A stretch of 64,000 nucleotides of DNA. It comes from Liquorilactobacillus hordei DSM 19519 (GTDB taxonomy: Bacteria; Bacillota; Bacilli; Lactobacillales; Lactobacillaceae). The notes beneath the pieces were generated by a model. That model was not told the origin of the DNA. It saw only the letters and a program-made list of their open reading frames with translations, and made no database searches. Each line of letters begins with the position of its first letter. Positions within the stretch are counted from its first letter, which is position 1. Positions 45,698 through 55,062 of the stretch are shown piece after piece. The DNA is taken from assembly GCF_019443985.1 (NCBI RefSeq), contig NZ_CP049303.1:1984001-2048000 (forward strand), written 5' to 3'. Made by a program: the position numbers and the translations under genes.

Positions 45698-47773
45698 TCA
45701 TGAATTTAACAATAGATTCTGTGCTGCTGCTACTTCATAATATAATCTTTTGCCTAATGTTGAGTTGATTTTATCATTTTGAAGCATTAAGTTTATTTGT
45801 GTTAATTCATATTGTAAGACCTTACTCAATTCATTATTTTCTTCCACTTTTGAAGTTAAGCGTTTCTCCATTCTATTTTGTTCCGCCAAAATACTTTGTT
45901 TTAATGCAACAATAAGTGTTTTATCGTCCGTTTTACTCTCTAGTTCTTCAATAAACTCTTTATCAATTGGTTCAAAAAATGTTTCAAGTTCATTGTATGC
46001 TCCTACCCATCTATTGCGATAATCAACATCATCATACTTTTCAAGTATCAGTAATCTTTTATTGTGAATCTTTATTTTTTCAACAAGTTGTCGTTCTTTA
46101 TTTTCATTTTCAGTCTTTTTCAGTTGCCGCTTGTACTTAGCAATCTTATTTTTAGTATGTTCAATTTCAGCAACAATGTTGTTTTTCTTGAAGAGTTTTC
46201 CTAAGAAGTATCGCCAATTGTGCATTATAAACTCGCGATATATCCGACTGCGCCTGATTGTTTTTTTATTAATATCAGTACTTTTGAGCATCATTTTATC
46301 CCATAGATTAATTGCATCTATTGATAAAGCATCCTGGCTAATTGCCAGTCTCACAGCATCATCTCGCTTTTCATTTAACTGTTTCATCACATCATGCCAT
46401 TCTTGTCGATCAAACCTACGCGATTGCTCATATCCTAGTTGCGAACGGATACTTAACAATAATTTTTGCTTCATGTTTTTTTCGACATCAAGCTGATCAA
46501 TATAATTAGCTGCCGAATTAACTAACTCCGCATGCGCTTTGTGTAATTCCTTCTCAGAATAAGACGTTTCTTCCTTCTCTAACAAAAAGCGTAATACTAT
46601 TAATGGTGTTACTAAACTTAACACAATTACAAATACTGCAATGCCTAGAACCTCTTGCACAACAATCGAATTACGCGCCAAATTCATCGTCAATGGAATA
46701 GTCAAAGCTAATGCTAAAGTTACCGTTCCATGAACACCACTAAGTGCAAAAATAAATGCAGCTCTAATTTTTTTATTTTTTAAGTAAACGTAACAGAATC
46801 TAACAACACTCATCACAAAATATATAATAATTGCAACGCTAAGCAATTTTAACCATTCTGCGGTATTCCTTTCACGTGTAAAGATTTGAATAATAGAAGT
46901 TCCAAGTAATACAAAAACAATTCCATTTAATAAATCAGTTAAAATGCGCCAAAATTGATTAACCAAATTAATCATCTGTGAGGATTGAAACATCGTTCGA
47001 TCTTGTTCTTCACGATGGAAGATTCCAGCGATTACAACTGCAATCACACCCGAAACATGACATTCCTCTGCTAACATATAAATAACAATTGGAGTTAAAA
47101 TCTGCAACATGATATGCCCTGTAAAATCATCCAACTGTTTTCTCAGCAGATTCTGCCGAATTCTTACTATTATTAATGTACTAATAATACCAAACAAAGC
47201 CCCTCCTACAGAAACAAAAAGAAACTTTGCAACACTCTCACCTGGTGACAAATGACCAGTGATCGCCCAAATTCCAGCAAGTTCGAGTGCAACTAATCCC
47301 GATGCATCGTTAAACATTGCTTCAAAATTCAAAGGTCGTTCTATCTGCTCAGGCATTACTAATCCTTCCTTAACAGATTCAAGAGCCGTTGCATCTGTAG
47401 GAGTTGCAATAGCTGCAAAAGCCAACGCTAATGCTATTGGCCAACCAAAAACAACCTTAAGGGTGATGGTCAAAAAGAAGATTGTAATAATTGCCAGAAT
47501 TACCGCCAGCTGAATAATTTGCTTTAAATTTCTTGAGACAACCCTAATTTTTGTCTGCTGCCCCTCGTAAAAAAGCAAAGGTGCAATAATTAAAATCATA
47601 AACCATTCAGGATCTAGACTAACTTCGATATTCGCTAACCCCGGAATAATTGCCATTAAGACACCTATTATAATCTGCCAAATTGCTCGTGGAATTATTC
47701 TAAAACGTTGAGCCAAAAAGTTTGCGACAATCACTGCGATTATTATTCCTAAAATTTCAAATAATATTTCCAT
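45698..47773 (-). CDS. CPA1-family Na+/H+ antiporter
   Basis: 691 residues. About 12 helices (1-400) include the ion-site motif FNDASGLVALELAG near 150 and HREEQDRTMF. A 290-residue cytoplasmic, largely helical and charged C-terminal domain (about 405-691) has coiled-coil character (KNKIAKYKRQLKKTENENKER). It exchanges Na+ (or K+) for protons in pH and salt homeostasis. Start ATG with GGGGAAA. It is a single-gene unit divergent from the tRNA gene. Confidence 0.88.
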   Translation of the reverse strand: MEILFEILGIIIAVIVANFLAQRFRIIPRAIWQIIIGVLMAIIPGLANIEVSLDPEWFMILIIAPLLFYEGQQTKIRVVSRNLKQIIQLAVILAIITIFFLTITLKVVFGWPIALALAFAAIATPTDATALESVKEGLVMPEQIERPLNFEAMFNDASGLVALELAGIWAITGHLSPGESVAKFLFVSVGGALFGIISTLIIVRIRQNLLRKQLDDFTGHIMLQILTPIVIYMLAEECHVSGVIAVVIAGIFHREEQDRTMFQSSQMINLVNQFWRILTDLLNGIVFVLLGTSIIQIFTRERNTAEWLKLLSVAIIIYFVMSVVRFCYVYLKNKKIRAAFIFALSGVHGTVTLALALTIPLTMNLARNSIVVQEVLGIAVFVIVLSLVTPLIVLRFLLEKEETSYSEKELHKAHAELVNSAANYIDQLDVEKNMKQKLLLSIRSQLGYEQSRRFDRQEWHDVMKQLNEKRDDAVRLAISQDALSIDAINLWDKMMLKSTDINKKTIRRSRIYREFIMHNWRYFLGKLFKKNNIVAEIEHTKNKIAKYKRQLKKTENENKERQLVEKIKIHNKRLLILEKYDDVDYRNRWVGAYNELETFFEPIDKEFIEELESKTDDKTLIVALKQSILAEQNRMEKRLTSKVEENNELSKVLQYELTQINLMLQNDKINSTLGKRLYYEVAAAQNLLLNS

Positions 47774-47855
47774 ACTTATTTCCCCATCTCATTTTTGCTA
47801 TTCAAAATTATAGTATCACATCACTCATATTTACCTTATCTTAAAGTCTTTCATA

Positions 47856-47864
47856 TGATATAAT
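47856..47864 (+). promoter_or_regulatory. Extended -10 promoter for the tRNA gene
   Basis: TGATATAAT: perfect TATAAT at 47859-47864 with TG one base before. The start would be near 47871, ten bases before the tRNA. Confidence 0.65.
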
Positions 47865-47880
47865 TAATTACGTTGATTTC

Positions 47881-47953
47881 GGGTCATTAGCTCAGTTGGG
47901 AGAGCGCCTGCTTCGCAAGTAGGAGGTCATCGGTTCAAGTCCGACATGATCCA
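47881..47953 (+). tRNA. tRNA-Ala (anticodon CGC)
   Basis: 73 bases. The acceptor stem GGGTCAT/ATGATCC includes the G3-U70 wobble that identifies alanine tRNAs. The D-stem is GCTC/GAGC, and the anticodon arm CCTGC-TTCGCAA-GTAGG carries CGC at 47914-47916. The T-arm loop is TTCAAGT. Position 49-65 is an A-C mismatch, otherwise the fold is complete. CCA is not encoded in full: after the discriminator A the sequence reads TTG. It decodes GCG. Confidence 0.93.
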
Positions 47954-48038
47954 TTGAATATCCAACCCAATCATTTTACTTTGTTTTTATAAGTAGGTAT
48001 TATTATTGTAAGTACTCTCTAGAAATGAGGTTTGCAAG

Positions 48039-48473
48039 ATGGAAGACAAAGAAAAACTTAAAGCACGATTGACACCTGAAGAATTTGAAGTTACCCAAAA
48101 TGCTGCAACAGAACAACCCTTTACAGGGAAATACGATGACTTCTACCAAGATGGTATCTACGTTGATGTCGTTAGCGGCGAACCTTTGTTTAGTTCAGCA
48201 GACAAGTACGATGCTGGCTGTGGTTGGCCATCATTTACTCGACCAATTGACAGGACACATATTTCTGAAAAAAGTGATTGGTCGTTTGGGATGCATCGTA
48301 CCGAAGTTCGAAGTAAAGAAGCAGCCTCTCACCTAGGTCACGTCTTCACTGACGGTCCAACTGATCAAGGCGGACTGCGGTATTGTATCAATTCAGCTGC
48401 TCTACGTTTTATTCCAGTGACTGATTTAGAAAAAAACGGATATGGCGAATTTAAAACACTATTTAAAGAATAG
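48039..48473 (+). CDS. msrB: Peptide-methionine (R)-S-oxide reductase
   Basis: 144 residues. MsrB motifs: [11 protein letters not shown] near 66, [10 protein letters not shown] near 102, and the catalytic Cys in [13 protein letters not shown] near 118. The CxxC zinc pairs of some MsrB proteins are absent, as in B. subtilis MsrB. It repairs R-methionine sulfoxide, which fits a peroxide-producing pyruvate oxidase strain. The ATG has a weak GAGG-type site. A -35/-10 pair (TTTACT, 17 bases, TATTAT) may lie upstream; read-through from the tRNA is also possible. Confidence 0.93.
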   Translation: MEDKEKLKARLTPEEFEVTQNAATEQPFTGKYDDFYQDGIYVDVVSGEPLFSSADKYDAGCGWPSFTRPIDRTHISEKSDWSFGMHRTEVRSKEAASHLGHVFTDGPTDQGGLRYCINSAALRFIPVTDLEKNGYGEFKTLFKE

Positions 48474-48487
48474 TTTCTATATACAAC

Positions 48488-48536
48488 AAAGCAGGAACTC
48501 AATACCAAATTTCAGTGGTATTAAGTTCCTGCTTTT
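48488..48536. terminator. Terminator between msrB and aspA
   Basis: AAAGCAGGAACT (48488-48499) pairs with AGTTCCTGCTTT (from 48524), with inner AATACCA/TGGTATT and a plus-strand run of seven T. Works for msrB and possibly for convergent aspA. Confidence 0.9.
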
Positions 48537-48556
48537 TTTAACTGAAAGATTTCCCA

Positions 48557-49951
48557 TTATTTTGCAAAGCTGTAATCTTTATTCTTAACTTTATGAAGTA
48601 AATTGGATGATGTCATTAAATTATCGAATTCGTTTTCTTCCATAAGATTTTCAGACAAGATAATTTCTTTAATCGTACATTTTTCTTTCAATGCCTGTTT
48701 TACAACTTTTGTTGTTACTTGATAACCCAAAACCGGTGTCAAGGCAGTTGCTAAAACAACTGATCTTTCAACTTCTTCCCTGCAGATCTCTTGGTTTACT
48801 TCAATCCCTGCAACACAATTTTCTACTAAAGTTGTGATTACATTCTCCAAATAACTCTCATTTTGCAATAAATTTCTAAAAATCAATGGTTCAAAAGCAT
48901 TTAATTCAAGCTGTCCACCTTCTGCTGCCATTGTGATTGCCAGATCGTTACCAACAACTTGAAACGCCACCTGATTTACAACTTCAGGAATAACTGGATT
49001 TATCTTACCCGGCATGATTGAAGAACCTGCCTGTTTTGCTGGTAATCTCAACTCCGCAATTCCTGCTTGTGGACCACTTGATAATAATCTTAAGTCGTTG
49101 CTGAACTTGGATAAATTAACTGCTAACGTCTTCAAGACACCCGAGAATTCGACAAAAACATCACAGTTTTGTGTAGCATCTATTAAATTTTCAGCTGATT
49201 TTAAGGGTATCCTTGTAATCGAACTAAGCTTATCCACAACATTTCTTTGATAAATGTCATCAGCATTCAACCCCGTCCCAATTGCTGTCCCACCAAGGTT
49301 AACAAAGCTTAGATTCTCCTTAGCACTTTCTAAGCGCTGATAGTCTCGCTTAAACAATGAAGCATATGCTCTAAAAGAATTCCCAAAAGTTGTCGGTACT
49401 GCATCTTGTAGTTGTGTTCTTCCTAGTTTGATAACATCACTGAATTCTTCTGCCTTTTTATCCAATACATCAATCAAGTCGAGTACTTTCGCTTGTACCT
49501 TCGGAAGCATCTTTAAGAGCGCAACTTTACCAGCAGTTGGAAAAGTATCGTTGGTAGACTGTGCTAAGTTAACATCATCATTAGGATGTACTTTTTGTGA
49601 ACCGCTCTGCTTATTTGCTAAATTAGCAATTACCTCATTAACGTTCATATTAACTGAGGTACCAGCTCCACCTTGGAAAGCAGGAACCACAAAAGCGTCT
49701 TGCCTATAATCTTCGTTGAGTAGTGTATCACATGCTACAACAATCGCCTTTGCCTTCGCTCCCTCCAGTGCACCAGAAATATGATTTGTCATTGCTGCTG
49801 CTTTTTTTACCTCAATCATACTCGTGATAAGTAATGGGTTTACTAGTTCATTTGAAATTGGAAAATTATGTACTGCCCGCGCAGTATTAATTCCAAACAA
49901 AGCATCTTCTTTTATTTCTAATTCACCAACACAGTCTCTTTCAATACGCAT
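48557..49951 (-). CDS. aspA: Aspartate ammonia-lyase
   Basis: 464 residues from ATG 49951 (GGAGG upstream); an in-frame extension to 50008 lacks a site. Fumarase/aspartase superfamily: GAGTSVNMNVNEVIAN near 97, TNDTFPTA near 135, and the mobile-loop signature GSSIMPGKINPVIPE near 312 with the catalytic Ser. The TS.NMN.NEV pattern favours aspartase over fumarase C. It converts aspartate to fumarate and ammonia. Single gene, convergent with msrB. Confidence 0.85.
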   Translation of the reverse strand: MRIERDCVGELEIKEDALFGINTARAVHNFPISNELVNPLLITSMIEVKKAAAMTNHISGALEGAKAKAIVVACDTLLNEDYRQDAFVVPAFQGGAGTSVNMNVNEVIANLANKQSGSQKVHPNDDVNLAQSTNDTFPTAGKVALLKMLPKVQAKVLDLIDVLDKKAEEFSDVIKLGRTQLQDAVPTTFGNSFRAYASLFKRDYQRLESAKENLSFVNLGGTAIGTGLNADDIYQRNVVDKLSSITRIPLKSAENLIDATQNCDVFVEFSGVLKTLAVNLSKFSNDLRLLSSGPQAGIAELRLPAKQAGSSIMPGKINPVIPEVVNQVAFQVVGNDLAITMAAEGGQLELNAFEPLIFRNLLQNESYLENVITTLVENCVAGIEVNQEICREEVERSVVLATALTPVLGYQVTTKVVKQALKEKCTIKEIILSENLMEENEFDNLMTSSNLLHKVKNKDYSFAK

Positions 49952-50107
49952 GATATGCCTCCATTTGTAATTGTCATATTTTATAACATGTAAATTATAA
50001 TATACCAATTACAGAAACATTCAATATTTTATCTTCCAATCTCGCTGTGATATCCTTTGATAACCATTGAATCCCAACTCTACTATTTAAGAAATAAAAG
50101 TATACCA

Positions 50108-51070
50108 TTATGCAAGGTCAAGTCTGTCATCGACTTTATAGACTCTTGCCTCCCTTGTCAGCAACATCTCATCAGAAAGAATAATTTCAATTGGTGATAA
50201 TTTATTATATGATTCAAAAAAGTATCTACGCGTTTCTAAACAAAAGGCGGTACGATAAACTGTATAATTAGCCTGATATTTCTTACTTTTAGGTACAACC
50301 ACACTATTCAAAATATGCCAACTACTTACAAAATTCTCTTCTTCGTCCTTCGGGATATCAGTTCTTTCACGATAATAAACGGCACGCAAAAACCGGCCCG
50401 TCGGTGTATACGAACTAGTTGGAACTTTTTTCCCAGCGAAGCTTTCCGTACTAATTCGTTGTGGTACTTGATATTGAGCAGCTAAATCACTACGTATATT
50501 GAGATAATCAGCTAACTTAGCTGCCTGTTTCTCAAAATTAGATGCATTCGTTACCACACCATAATTATTAATTATCATTTTCATTGGATTTTGATCTGGT
50601 TCAAGAATTAACAGTCGACCACTTCTATCCGTTATTGCATAGTGAAGATGTGGATTATCGTATGGTCGAACTGCATATTCGCCAGACATTAACTGAATAT
50701 GCTCAATGTCGGAAATAATTTCTTCAACTGACTTATACTTCCCTAACAAGTAAAAAGGAAGTTCAAACGGTGCCAACCCCACATTTCCATCATCTAACTT
50801 CTGATTAAGCTTTGCCCCATGACTAAAGGTTAGCTTCTGTACACTTAAACCGCATTCATTAATACCATCCGAGATATCAAACTCAAACTGTTTCTTCCTA
50901 CCGGTTCCAAGTATCCCATACTTATTTTGGAATGAATGACCATCATAATCAGTCTGCCAACGATACTCACGGGGTACAAAAATAGGACTGGCTTGTAATG
51001 AGTTCCAATCCATTGTTCTAGAGAAAACATGTGTCCCATCTTTTGCAATTTGTAAGACGCTTGTACACAT
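50108..51070 (-). CDS. Choloylglycine hydrolase family (bile salt hydrolase / penicillin V acylase type)
   Basis: 320 residues. Two ATGs are tandem. The second (51070) puts Cys at position 2, as needed for the N-terminal nucleophile, and is 7 bases from AGGAGG. Key residues of the Ntn family are present: Cys2, Arg18, Asp21, Asn175 (GVVTN) and Arg226. The selectivity loop near 80 (KLTFSHG) matches neither the typical bile salt hydrolase nor the penicillin acylase pattern, so the substrate (conjugated bile acids, N-acyl homoserine lactones or penicillin V) is open. Confidence 0.87.
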   Translation of the reverse strand: MCTSVLQIAKDGTHVFSRTMDWNSLQASPIFVPREYRWQTDYDGHSFQNKYGILGTGRKKQFEFDISDGINECGLSVQKLTFSHGAKLNQKLDDGNVGLAPFELPFYLLGKYKSVEEIISDIEHIQLMSGEYAVRPYDNPHLHYAITDRSGRLLILEPDQNPMKMIINNYGVVTNASNFEKQAAKLADYLNIRSDLAAQYQVPQRISTESFAGKKVPTSSYTPTGRFLRAVYYRERTDIPKDEEENFVSSWHILNSVVVPKSKKYQANYTVYRTAFCLETRRYFFESYNKLSPIEIILSDEMLLTREARVYKVDDRLDLA

Positions 51071-51106
51071 CATTTGGCCTCCTTACTTCATGCGACTATA
51101 ATATTT

Positions 51107-52087
51107 TTATCTGAAATAAAAAAAACGATAAAATACAGGATTCATAATCCTAAGATAGATATTTTTAATGCTTGGCTTTTTCAAATACTTATTATTTTTC
51201 CGATTCGGAAACCATTCCTGTGTTTTCTGCCAAATCAAATCCAGCAATTCAATTCTGATTTTTTTGTCCTTTAGCCTAATCACTTTTCGTAGTAAGACAT
51301 TCCCAAAAAGATTCCGATAAAAACGATATTCTAACTCATCATGATATTTTTCATATAAATTTCTTTCTTTGTAGAAATTCAAAATATCATTATATATCCA
51401 GATGATTTCGGAAATACGCCCTGTCTCACTATAAGAAATCGAATTACTACGTTGTACGTAATGGATCTCACAAGCTGAATCAATTGCAACTTCGGAAATA
51501 TCAACCAGCCATGCAACTATCTTGAAAAAGAATGCTTGGTCTTCATATAATTTGCCAACCGGAAACTTTACCTTTGTTTTCTCAATCCATTTCCGCAAAT
51601 ACAACTTATTCCAGGCCACCACTCTACCATTTATTAGATAGTCTTCCAGCGAATCATAACTTTTACGTATGTCTAATCTTGTCTTATTTTCAAACTCCCA
51701 GAAAAAATTACATTCTACAATTTTTTTTGAGCCTTCATTGCTTCTTGCATACATCCGTGCTAACATCTCAGGCTCAACAAAGTCATCTGAATCGATAAAT
51801 AATAAATACTGTCCAGTAGCGTATTGCAGAGCGTAATTGCGCGCATCAGACAAGCCTCCATTTTGCTTGTGTAATGTCCGCACTTGTTCAAACTTCACTT
51901 GAAATTCGTCGCATAATTTGCCTGACCCATCCGTACTCCCATCATCAACGAGAATAATTTCAAAATCTGCTTTGTCCATTGTCTGTCCCAAAAGACTGTC
52001 CACACACTTTTTCAAATAGGCTGCTACATTGTAAACCGGCACAATTACACTTATCTTCTTTTCTTTTGTATAATTTTTTTCGGTCAT
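51107..52087 (-). CDS. Glycosyltransferase family 2
   Basis: 326 residues. GT-A fold: ISVIVPVYNVAAYLKKCVDSLL at 13-34, ILVDDGSTDGSG near 45, LSDARNYAL near 80, and the DxD motif FIDSDDFVEPEM near 97. No membrane segment apart from a weakly hydrophobic end. It probably transfers a sugar onto a cell-surface polysaccharide or glycoprotein. It is the last of three glycosyltransferase genes (22 bases after the previous one). Start ATG with AAGGAG. Confidence 0.88.
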   Translation of the reverse strand: MTEKNYTKEKKISVIVPVYNVAAYLKKCVDSLLGQTMDKADFEIILVDDGSTDGSGKLCDEFQVKFEQVRTLHKQNGGLSDARNYALQYATGQYLLFIDSDDFVEPEMLARMYARSNEGSKKIVECNFFWEFENKTRLDIRKSYDSLEDYLINGRVVAWNKLYLRKWIEKTKVKFPVGKLYEDQAFFFKIVAWLVDISEVAIDSACEIHYVQRSNSISYSETGRISEIIWIYNDILNFYKERNLYEKYHDELEYRFYRNLFGNVLLRKVIRLKDKKIRIELLDLIWQKTQEWFPNRKNNKYLKKPSIKNIYLRIMNPVFYRFFYFR

Positions 52088-52108
52088 TAATTATTCTCCT
52101 TTTTGAAA

Positions 52109-52882
52109 CTAGTGCTTAACTATTTTACGAATTCTGCGGGCAATCCCCCATGAAACACGGAAAAACCAGTTAATTTTCATCCCCACTTTTTTACCAAATC
52201 GTCTGTTGATACTTCTAATGATTTTTGTATGTCTCTGACTTCGGTTGTCTTGCCAGAGTGCACTATAATGATGAATACTGACAGTCTTTTCTGTTTCATT
52301 TGACTCTCCTGTCAGAAAATCCATCGGTGCAAAATATTCAGTTGGATAAATATCAACACCCGCTATTTTTTGATATTCATTTTTTTTGAGCAACCCTTTA
52401 TTTGCAAGATAATTTGTAGTATAAACCGGAATTGCTACAATATTTAACTCACCGTCTTTTTTAACAAAATCTACCTTTTCATAGATATCACGCAAATCTT
52501 TAATAACTTGATTATGCAGTTCTGCTCCAAATCCCAATCCTGGATTAACAGACACTCCACCTTCATTTTCCTCCATCCCCATAAAAGCTTTTGAGTTCAA
52601 CAAATGGTCGAGCGATTTTCTTAATTCAACATCAGTATCAAGGTAGATTCCACCATTTTGATAAATAATATCAAATCCTGCATAGTCAGACACAAAACTC
52701 CATTTTTTTTGTTCATAAGCTTGTTTCATATAATTATTTTTTTTTACATCATAGTTGGATTCATCCCACTGGATTATCTCATATTCAGGGCATAATTCAT
52801 GCCATTGTGCAATATAATTCTTATACTCTTCTGGTAACTCATTGCCGCCAAACCAGCAATAGTGAATTTTCTTAGGTATCAT
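52109..52882 (-). CDS. Capsular-type glycosyltransferase with DXD motif (GT32-like)
   Basis: 257 residues. It begins IPKKIHYCWFGGNELPEEY, the start of the mannosyltransferase OCH1-like group. WSFVSDYAGFDIIYQNGGIYLDTDVELRK holds the DXD metal site near 84. The C-terminus is basic (RRIRKIVKH). The family acts in capsule or surface glycan assembly. It is the middle gene of three, with 11 bases to the previous gene and AAAGGAG upstream. Confidence 0.87.
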   Translation of the reverse strand: MIPKKIHYCWFGGNELPEEYKNYIAQWHELCPEYEIIQWDESNYDVKKNNYMKQAYEQKKWSFVSDYAGFDIIYQNGGIYLDTDVELRKSLDHLLNSKAFMGMEENEGGVSVNPGLGFGAELHNQVIKDLRDIYEKVDFVKKDGELNIVAIPVYTTNYLANKGLLKKNEYQKIAGVDIYPTEYFAPMDFLTGESNETEKTVSIHHYSALWQDNRSQRHTKIIRSINRRFGKKVGMKINWFFRVSWGIARRIRKIVKH

Positions 52883-52893
52883 CTGTTTCTCCT

Positions 52894-53907
52894 TTAGTTC
52901 ATTTCTAACAATTTCTGCACAGCTGTTTCAATATAATAACCCTTCCTAATCTTTTGACCAATAGCCCTGACATTCTTACACATCTCTTGATACTTTTCTT
53001 CTGCCATATTAGACATAACCTTATCTAATTCAGTCAAACTATTGATTGAAATCCCTAAACCATTTTGTTCAACAAAACTTGCTAAAGCAGCCTGTTTCCA
53101 AATAATCACAGGTAAGCCTGAACTTAAATAAAGTGATGCTTTGTGAGGGTTATTATATCTAAGGTACTCCCCAAAAATTCCATTACACTCTGTTAAACTA
53201 TCTCCATCCCAAATTAATCCAAAACTTTGTTTGAGATATTTTGGAAGCTCTTCAGGTGAATATGATCCTAAATAATTAATGTTTTCAGGATAATTTGCAG
53301 CTTGATTGGGACCATACAAATAAAATGGGACTTCACTATCTATTTTCTTTAAGAACTCTGATTTACCAAGATTTCCAGCAAAACAAACCGTTCCCTCATA
53401 TTTGTTGTGCTCTACCATGGATTGCGGGTTATCATAGTCAAAGATTCCTAATGAAACAATCGGCTTAACCACACCTTCTTGTTTAAGCCATTTAACCATT
53501 TCTTCATTATGAGCAATTATTCCATCACTTTTATTAAAAAAAGCAATTTCTTCTGCAATATACTCAGGTTCATCGCGATGCAGTCTTAATGATTCAACAT
53601 CATGTAATAGCAAAAAAACCTGTGCGCCATCTTTTCTTTTAACTTCGTCAATAATTTTATTATTTGTTCTTTTATTAAATGCCGGGTATTGAAACAATAC
53701 ATTTTGCATTTTCTGTTTCTTTATTTCCCGCGGAATATCCCACAAAACTTGTTTAACACTTATTAATTCTGCTTTTCGTGCACCATTAAAGTAGAAAATA
53801 ATACTTTTAAAGTCGGACTTCTTCAAGAAATTAATAACATCCATCTTTGCTTTGGGTCCCGCTTCATATTGTGTTTTATCGTACATTGAAATCACAAAAT
53901 CACTCAT
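52894..53907 (-). CDS. Gtf3-like sugar transferase
   Basis: 337 residues. GT-B two-domain layout. LLLHDVESLR near 100, IIAHNEEMVKWL near 150, GLIWDGDSLTECNGIFGEYLRYNNPHK near 233 and GLPVIIW near 265 resemble the Gtf3/galactofuranosyltransferase group, in which Gtf3 glycosylates serine-rich adhesins in streptococci and lactobacilli. No adhesin, SecA2 or GtfAB is visible here, so the acceptor may be a different polymer. First gene of the trio. Confidence 0.75.
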   Translation of the reverse strand: MSDFVISMYDKTQYEAGPKAKMDVINFLKKSDFKSIIFYFNGARKAELISVKQVLWDIPREIKKQKMQNVLFQYPAFNKRTNNKIIDEVKRKDGAQVFLLLHDVESLRLHRDEPEYIAEEIAFFNKSDGIIAHNEEMVKWLKQEGVVKPIVSLGIFDYDNPQSMVEHNKYEGTVCFAGNLGKSEFLKKIDSEVPFYLYGPNQAANYPENINYLGSYSPEELPKYLKQSFGLIWDGDSLTECNGIFGEYLRYNNPHKASLYLSSGLPVIIWKQAALASFVEQNGLGISINSLTELDKVMSNMAEEKYQEMCKNVRAIGQKIRKGYYIETAVQKLLEMN

Positions 53908-54072
53908 AACTTACCTGTCCATTTCCTCGATCTAATATATTGAAGATTTCCTACACAATTCATTATACCCGATTGTTAAAAAAAATGAGAGTAGTTATAG
54001 TCACCTCTATTAGCACAAACACTCTATTACATAAGTAGTTGAAAAGTATAATTAATAAATTACCCTTTTCTT

Positions 54073-54438
54073 CTAATTTACAAGAATTCCTTTATTAAAC
54101 AAATTCTCAATACATTCTTGTAAATATCGCTCATCATGTTCTGGATAAATTGGATATGTTCGTGCCACTGCGCTTAAATTCTCGTACGTACTGCAAGACT
54201 TTCCACGATAATTCTTATCATACCAAACACTATTTGGCTGATATCCCCTTCTCTTCATTTCGTCCATCACTAAAATATGAAATTGGTAAAGCTTATATGG
54301 TGAATACGAAAAAACATAGTCTACAGTCGCATGTTTTTTACCCCAGCCATTGCCACGAAGAGCTGCAATCTCTCTATGTTGTCCAAGAAGTTGTTGTCTT
54401 GGTAACTTAGTAATAAGTTGTTCATGCCATAATCTCAT
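54073..54438 (-). CDS. Pyrimidine-dimer DNA glycosylase-like protein (TIGR02328 family)
   Basis: 121 residues. It opens MRLWHEQLITKLPRQQLLGQHREIAALRG (residues 1-29), the recognisable pattern of the Pyr_excise/TIGR02328 group, related by fold to T4 endonuclease V. NGWGKKHATVDYVF follows. The Arg-Glu-rich N-terminus (LGQHREIAALRG) would be the lesion-binding edge. Biochemical function in bacteria is not established. Its ATG overlaps the stop of the upstream DUF1722 gene by 4 bases, so the two are translationally coupled. Confidence 0.82.
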   Translation of the reverse strand: MRLWHEQLITKLPRQQLLGQHREIAALRGNGWGKKHATVDYVFSYSPYKLYQFHILVMDEMKRRGYQPNSVWYDKNYRGKSCSTYENLSAVARTYPIYPEHDERYLQECIENLFNKGILVN

Positions 54439-54818
54439 TTACTTGCCTCTCTTAATCTCTTTATCAGTGCGGACTCTGCAAGATACTTTACTTCATACTT
54501 ATCTGTTAATTCAACCAAATATCGCCCTAATTCATCATTTTTTTCTTCAAGTTTCTTTAACAATATTTGATAATTTTGCTTTTCTTCAAGAGTCGCTTGC
54601 TTTTTGAAATATCCCCACACATGTTGATAAGCCGTTGTTAATGTTTTTCTTGTTGGCATCATGTCATCTATTTCTTGCAGAATTTGCTCATATCTTTGCT
54701 GACATTCTTCATCCCAATGATTTTCTTTCGCTAGAACCCTAATCTCGTTGTAATACTGCTGTGAACGCGACATTACCCAATATTTATTCTGTGCCCAAGA
54801 CACCTGCCACTTTTCCAA
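54435..54818 (-). CDS. DUF1722 (YbgA-like) protein
   Basis: 127 residues with TTG start, six bases after AGGAGG; an out-of-frame ATG precedes it. It begins WQVSWAQNKYWVMSRSQQYYNEIR, the DUF1722 signature, then mostly helical (HVWGYFKKQATLEEKQNYQ). In other bacteria DUF1722 domains sit beside or are fused to DUF523 or photolyase genes. Here it is overlapped by the pyrimidine-dimer glycosylase-like gene, consistent with DNA damage repair, though its activity is unknown. Confidence 0.82.
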   Translation of the reverse strand: MEKWQVSWAQNKYWVMSRSQQYYNEIRVLAKENHWDEECQQRYEQILQEIDDMMPTRKTLTTAYQHVWGYFKKQATLEEKQNYQILLKKLEEKNDELGRYLVELTDKYEVKYLAESALIKRLREASK

Positions 54819-54934
54819 AACATACCTCCTAGTGTTGCCTTTTTGTCCAATCTTAATCTACTTTTTAAGCATACTTTCTAAGTATTTATACTGCAAAAAA
54901 TTCGACTTCTAAAAAATAAAAACAAGGCAGCATG

Positions 54935-55032
54935 CCATAAGTCGGGAAAAATTGAGTACTAACTCGAATTACGAACATAGCAAGTACTTTGCTATGAGTA
55001 ATTCGAAGCTAGACGGAGAATTTTGACTTATG
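54935..55032. repeat. Dispersed imperfect palindrome, copy B
   Basis: Outer arms CCATAAGTC (54935-54943) and GACTTATG (55025-55032), middle CGAATTAC/GTAATTCG (54965-54972/54998-55005), inner CATAGCAA/TTGCTATG (54976-54983/54989-54996). It is the best-preserved copy and can fold as a single 98-base hairpin. Confidence 0.8.
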
Positions 55033-55062
55033 AAACACGTTTATACGAAATAAATAGAGGAA

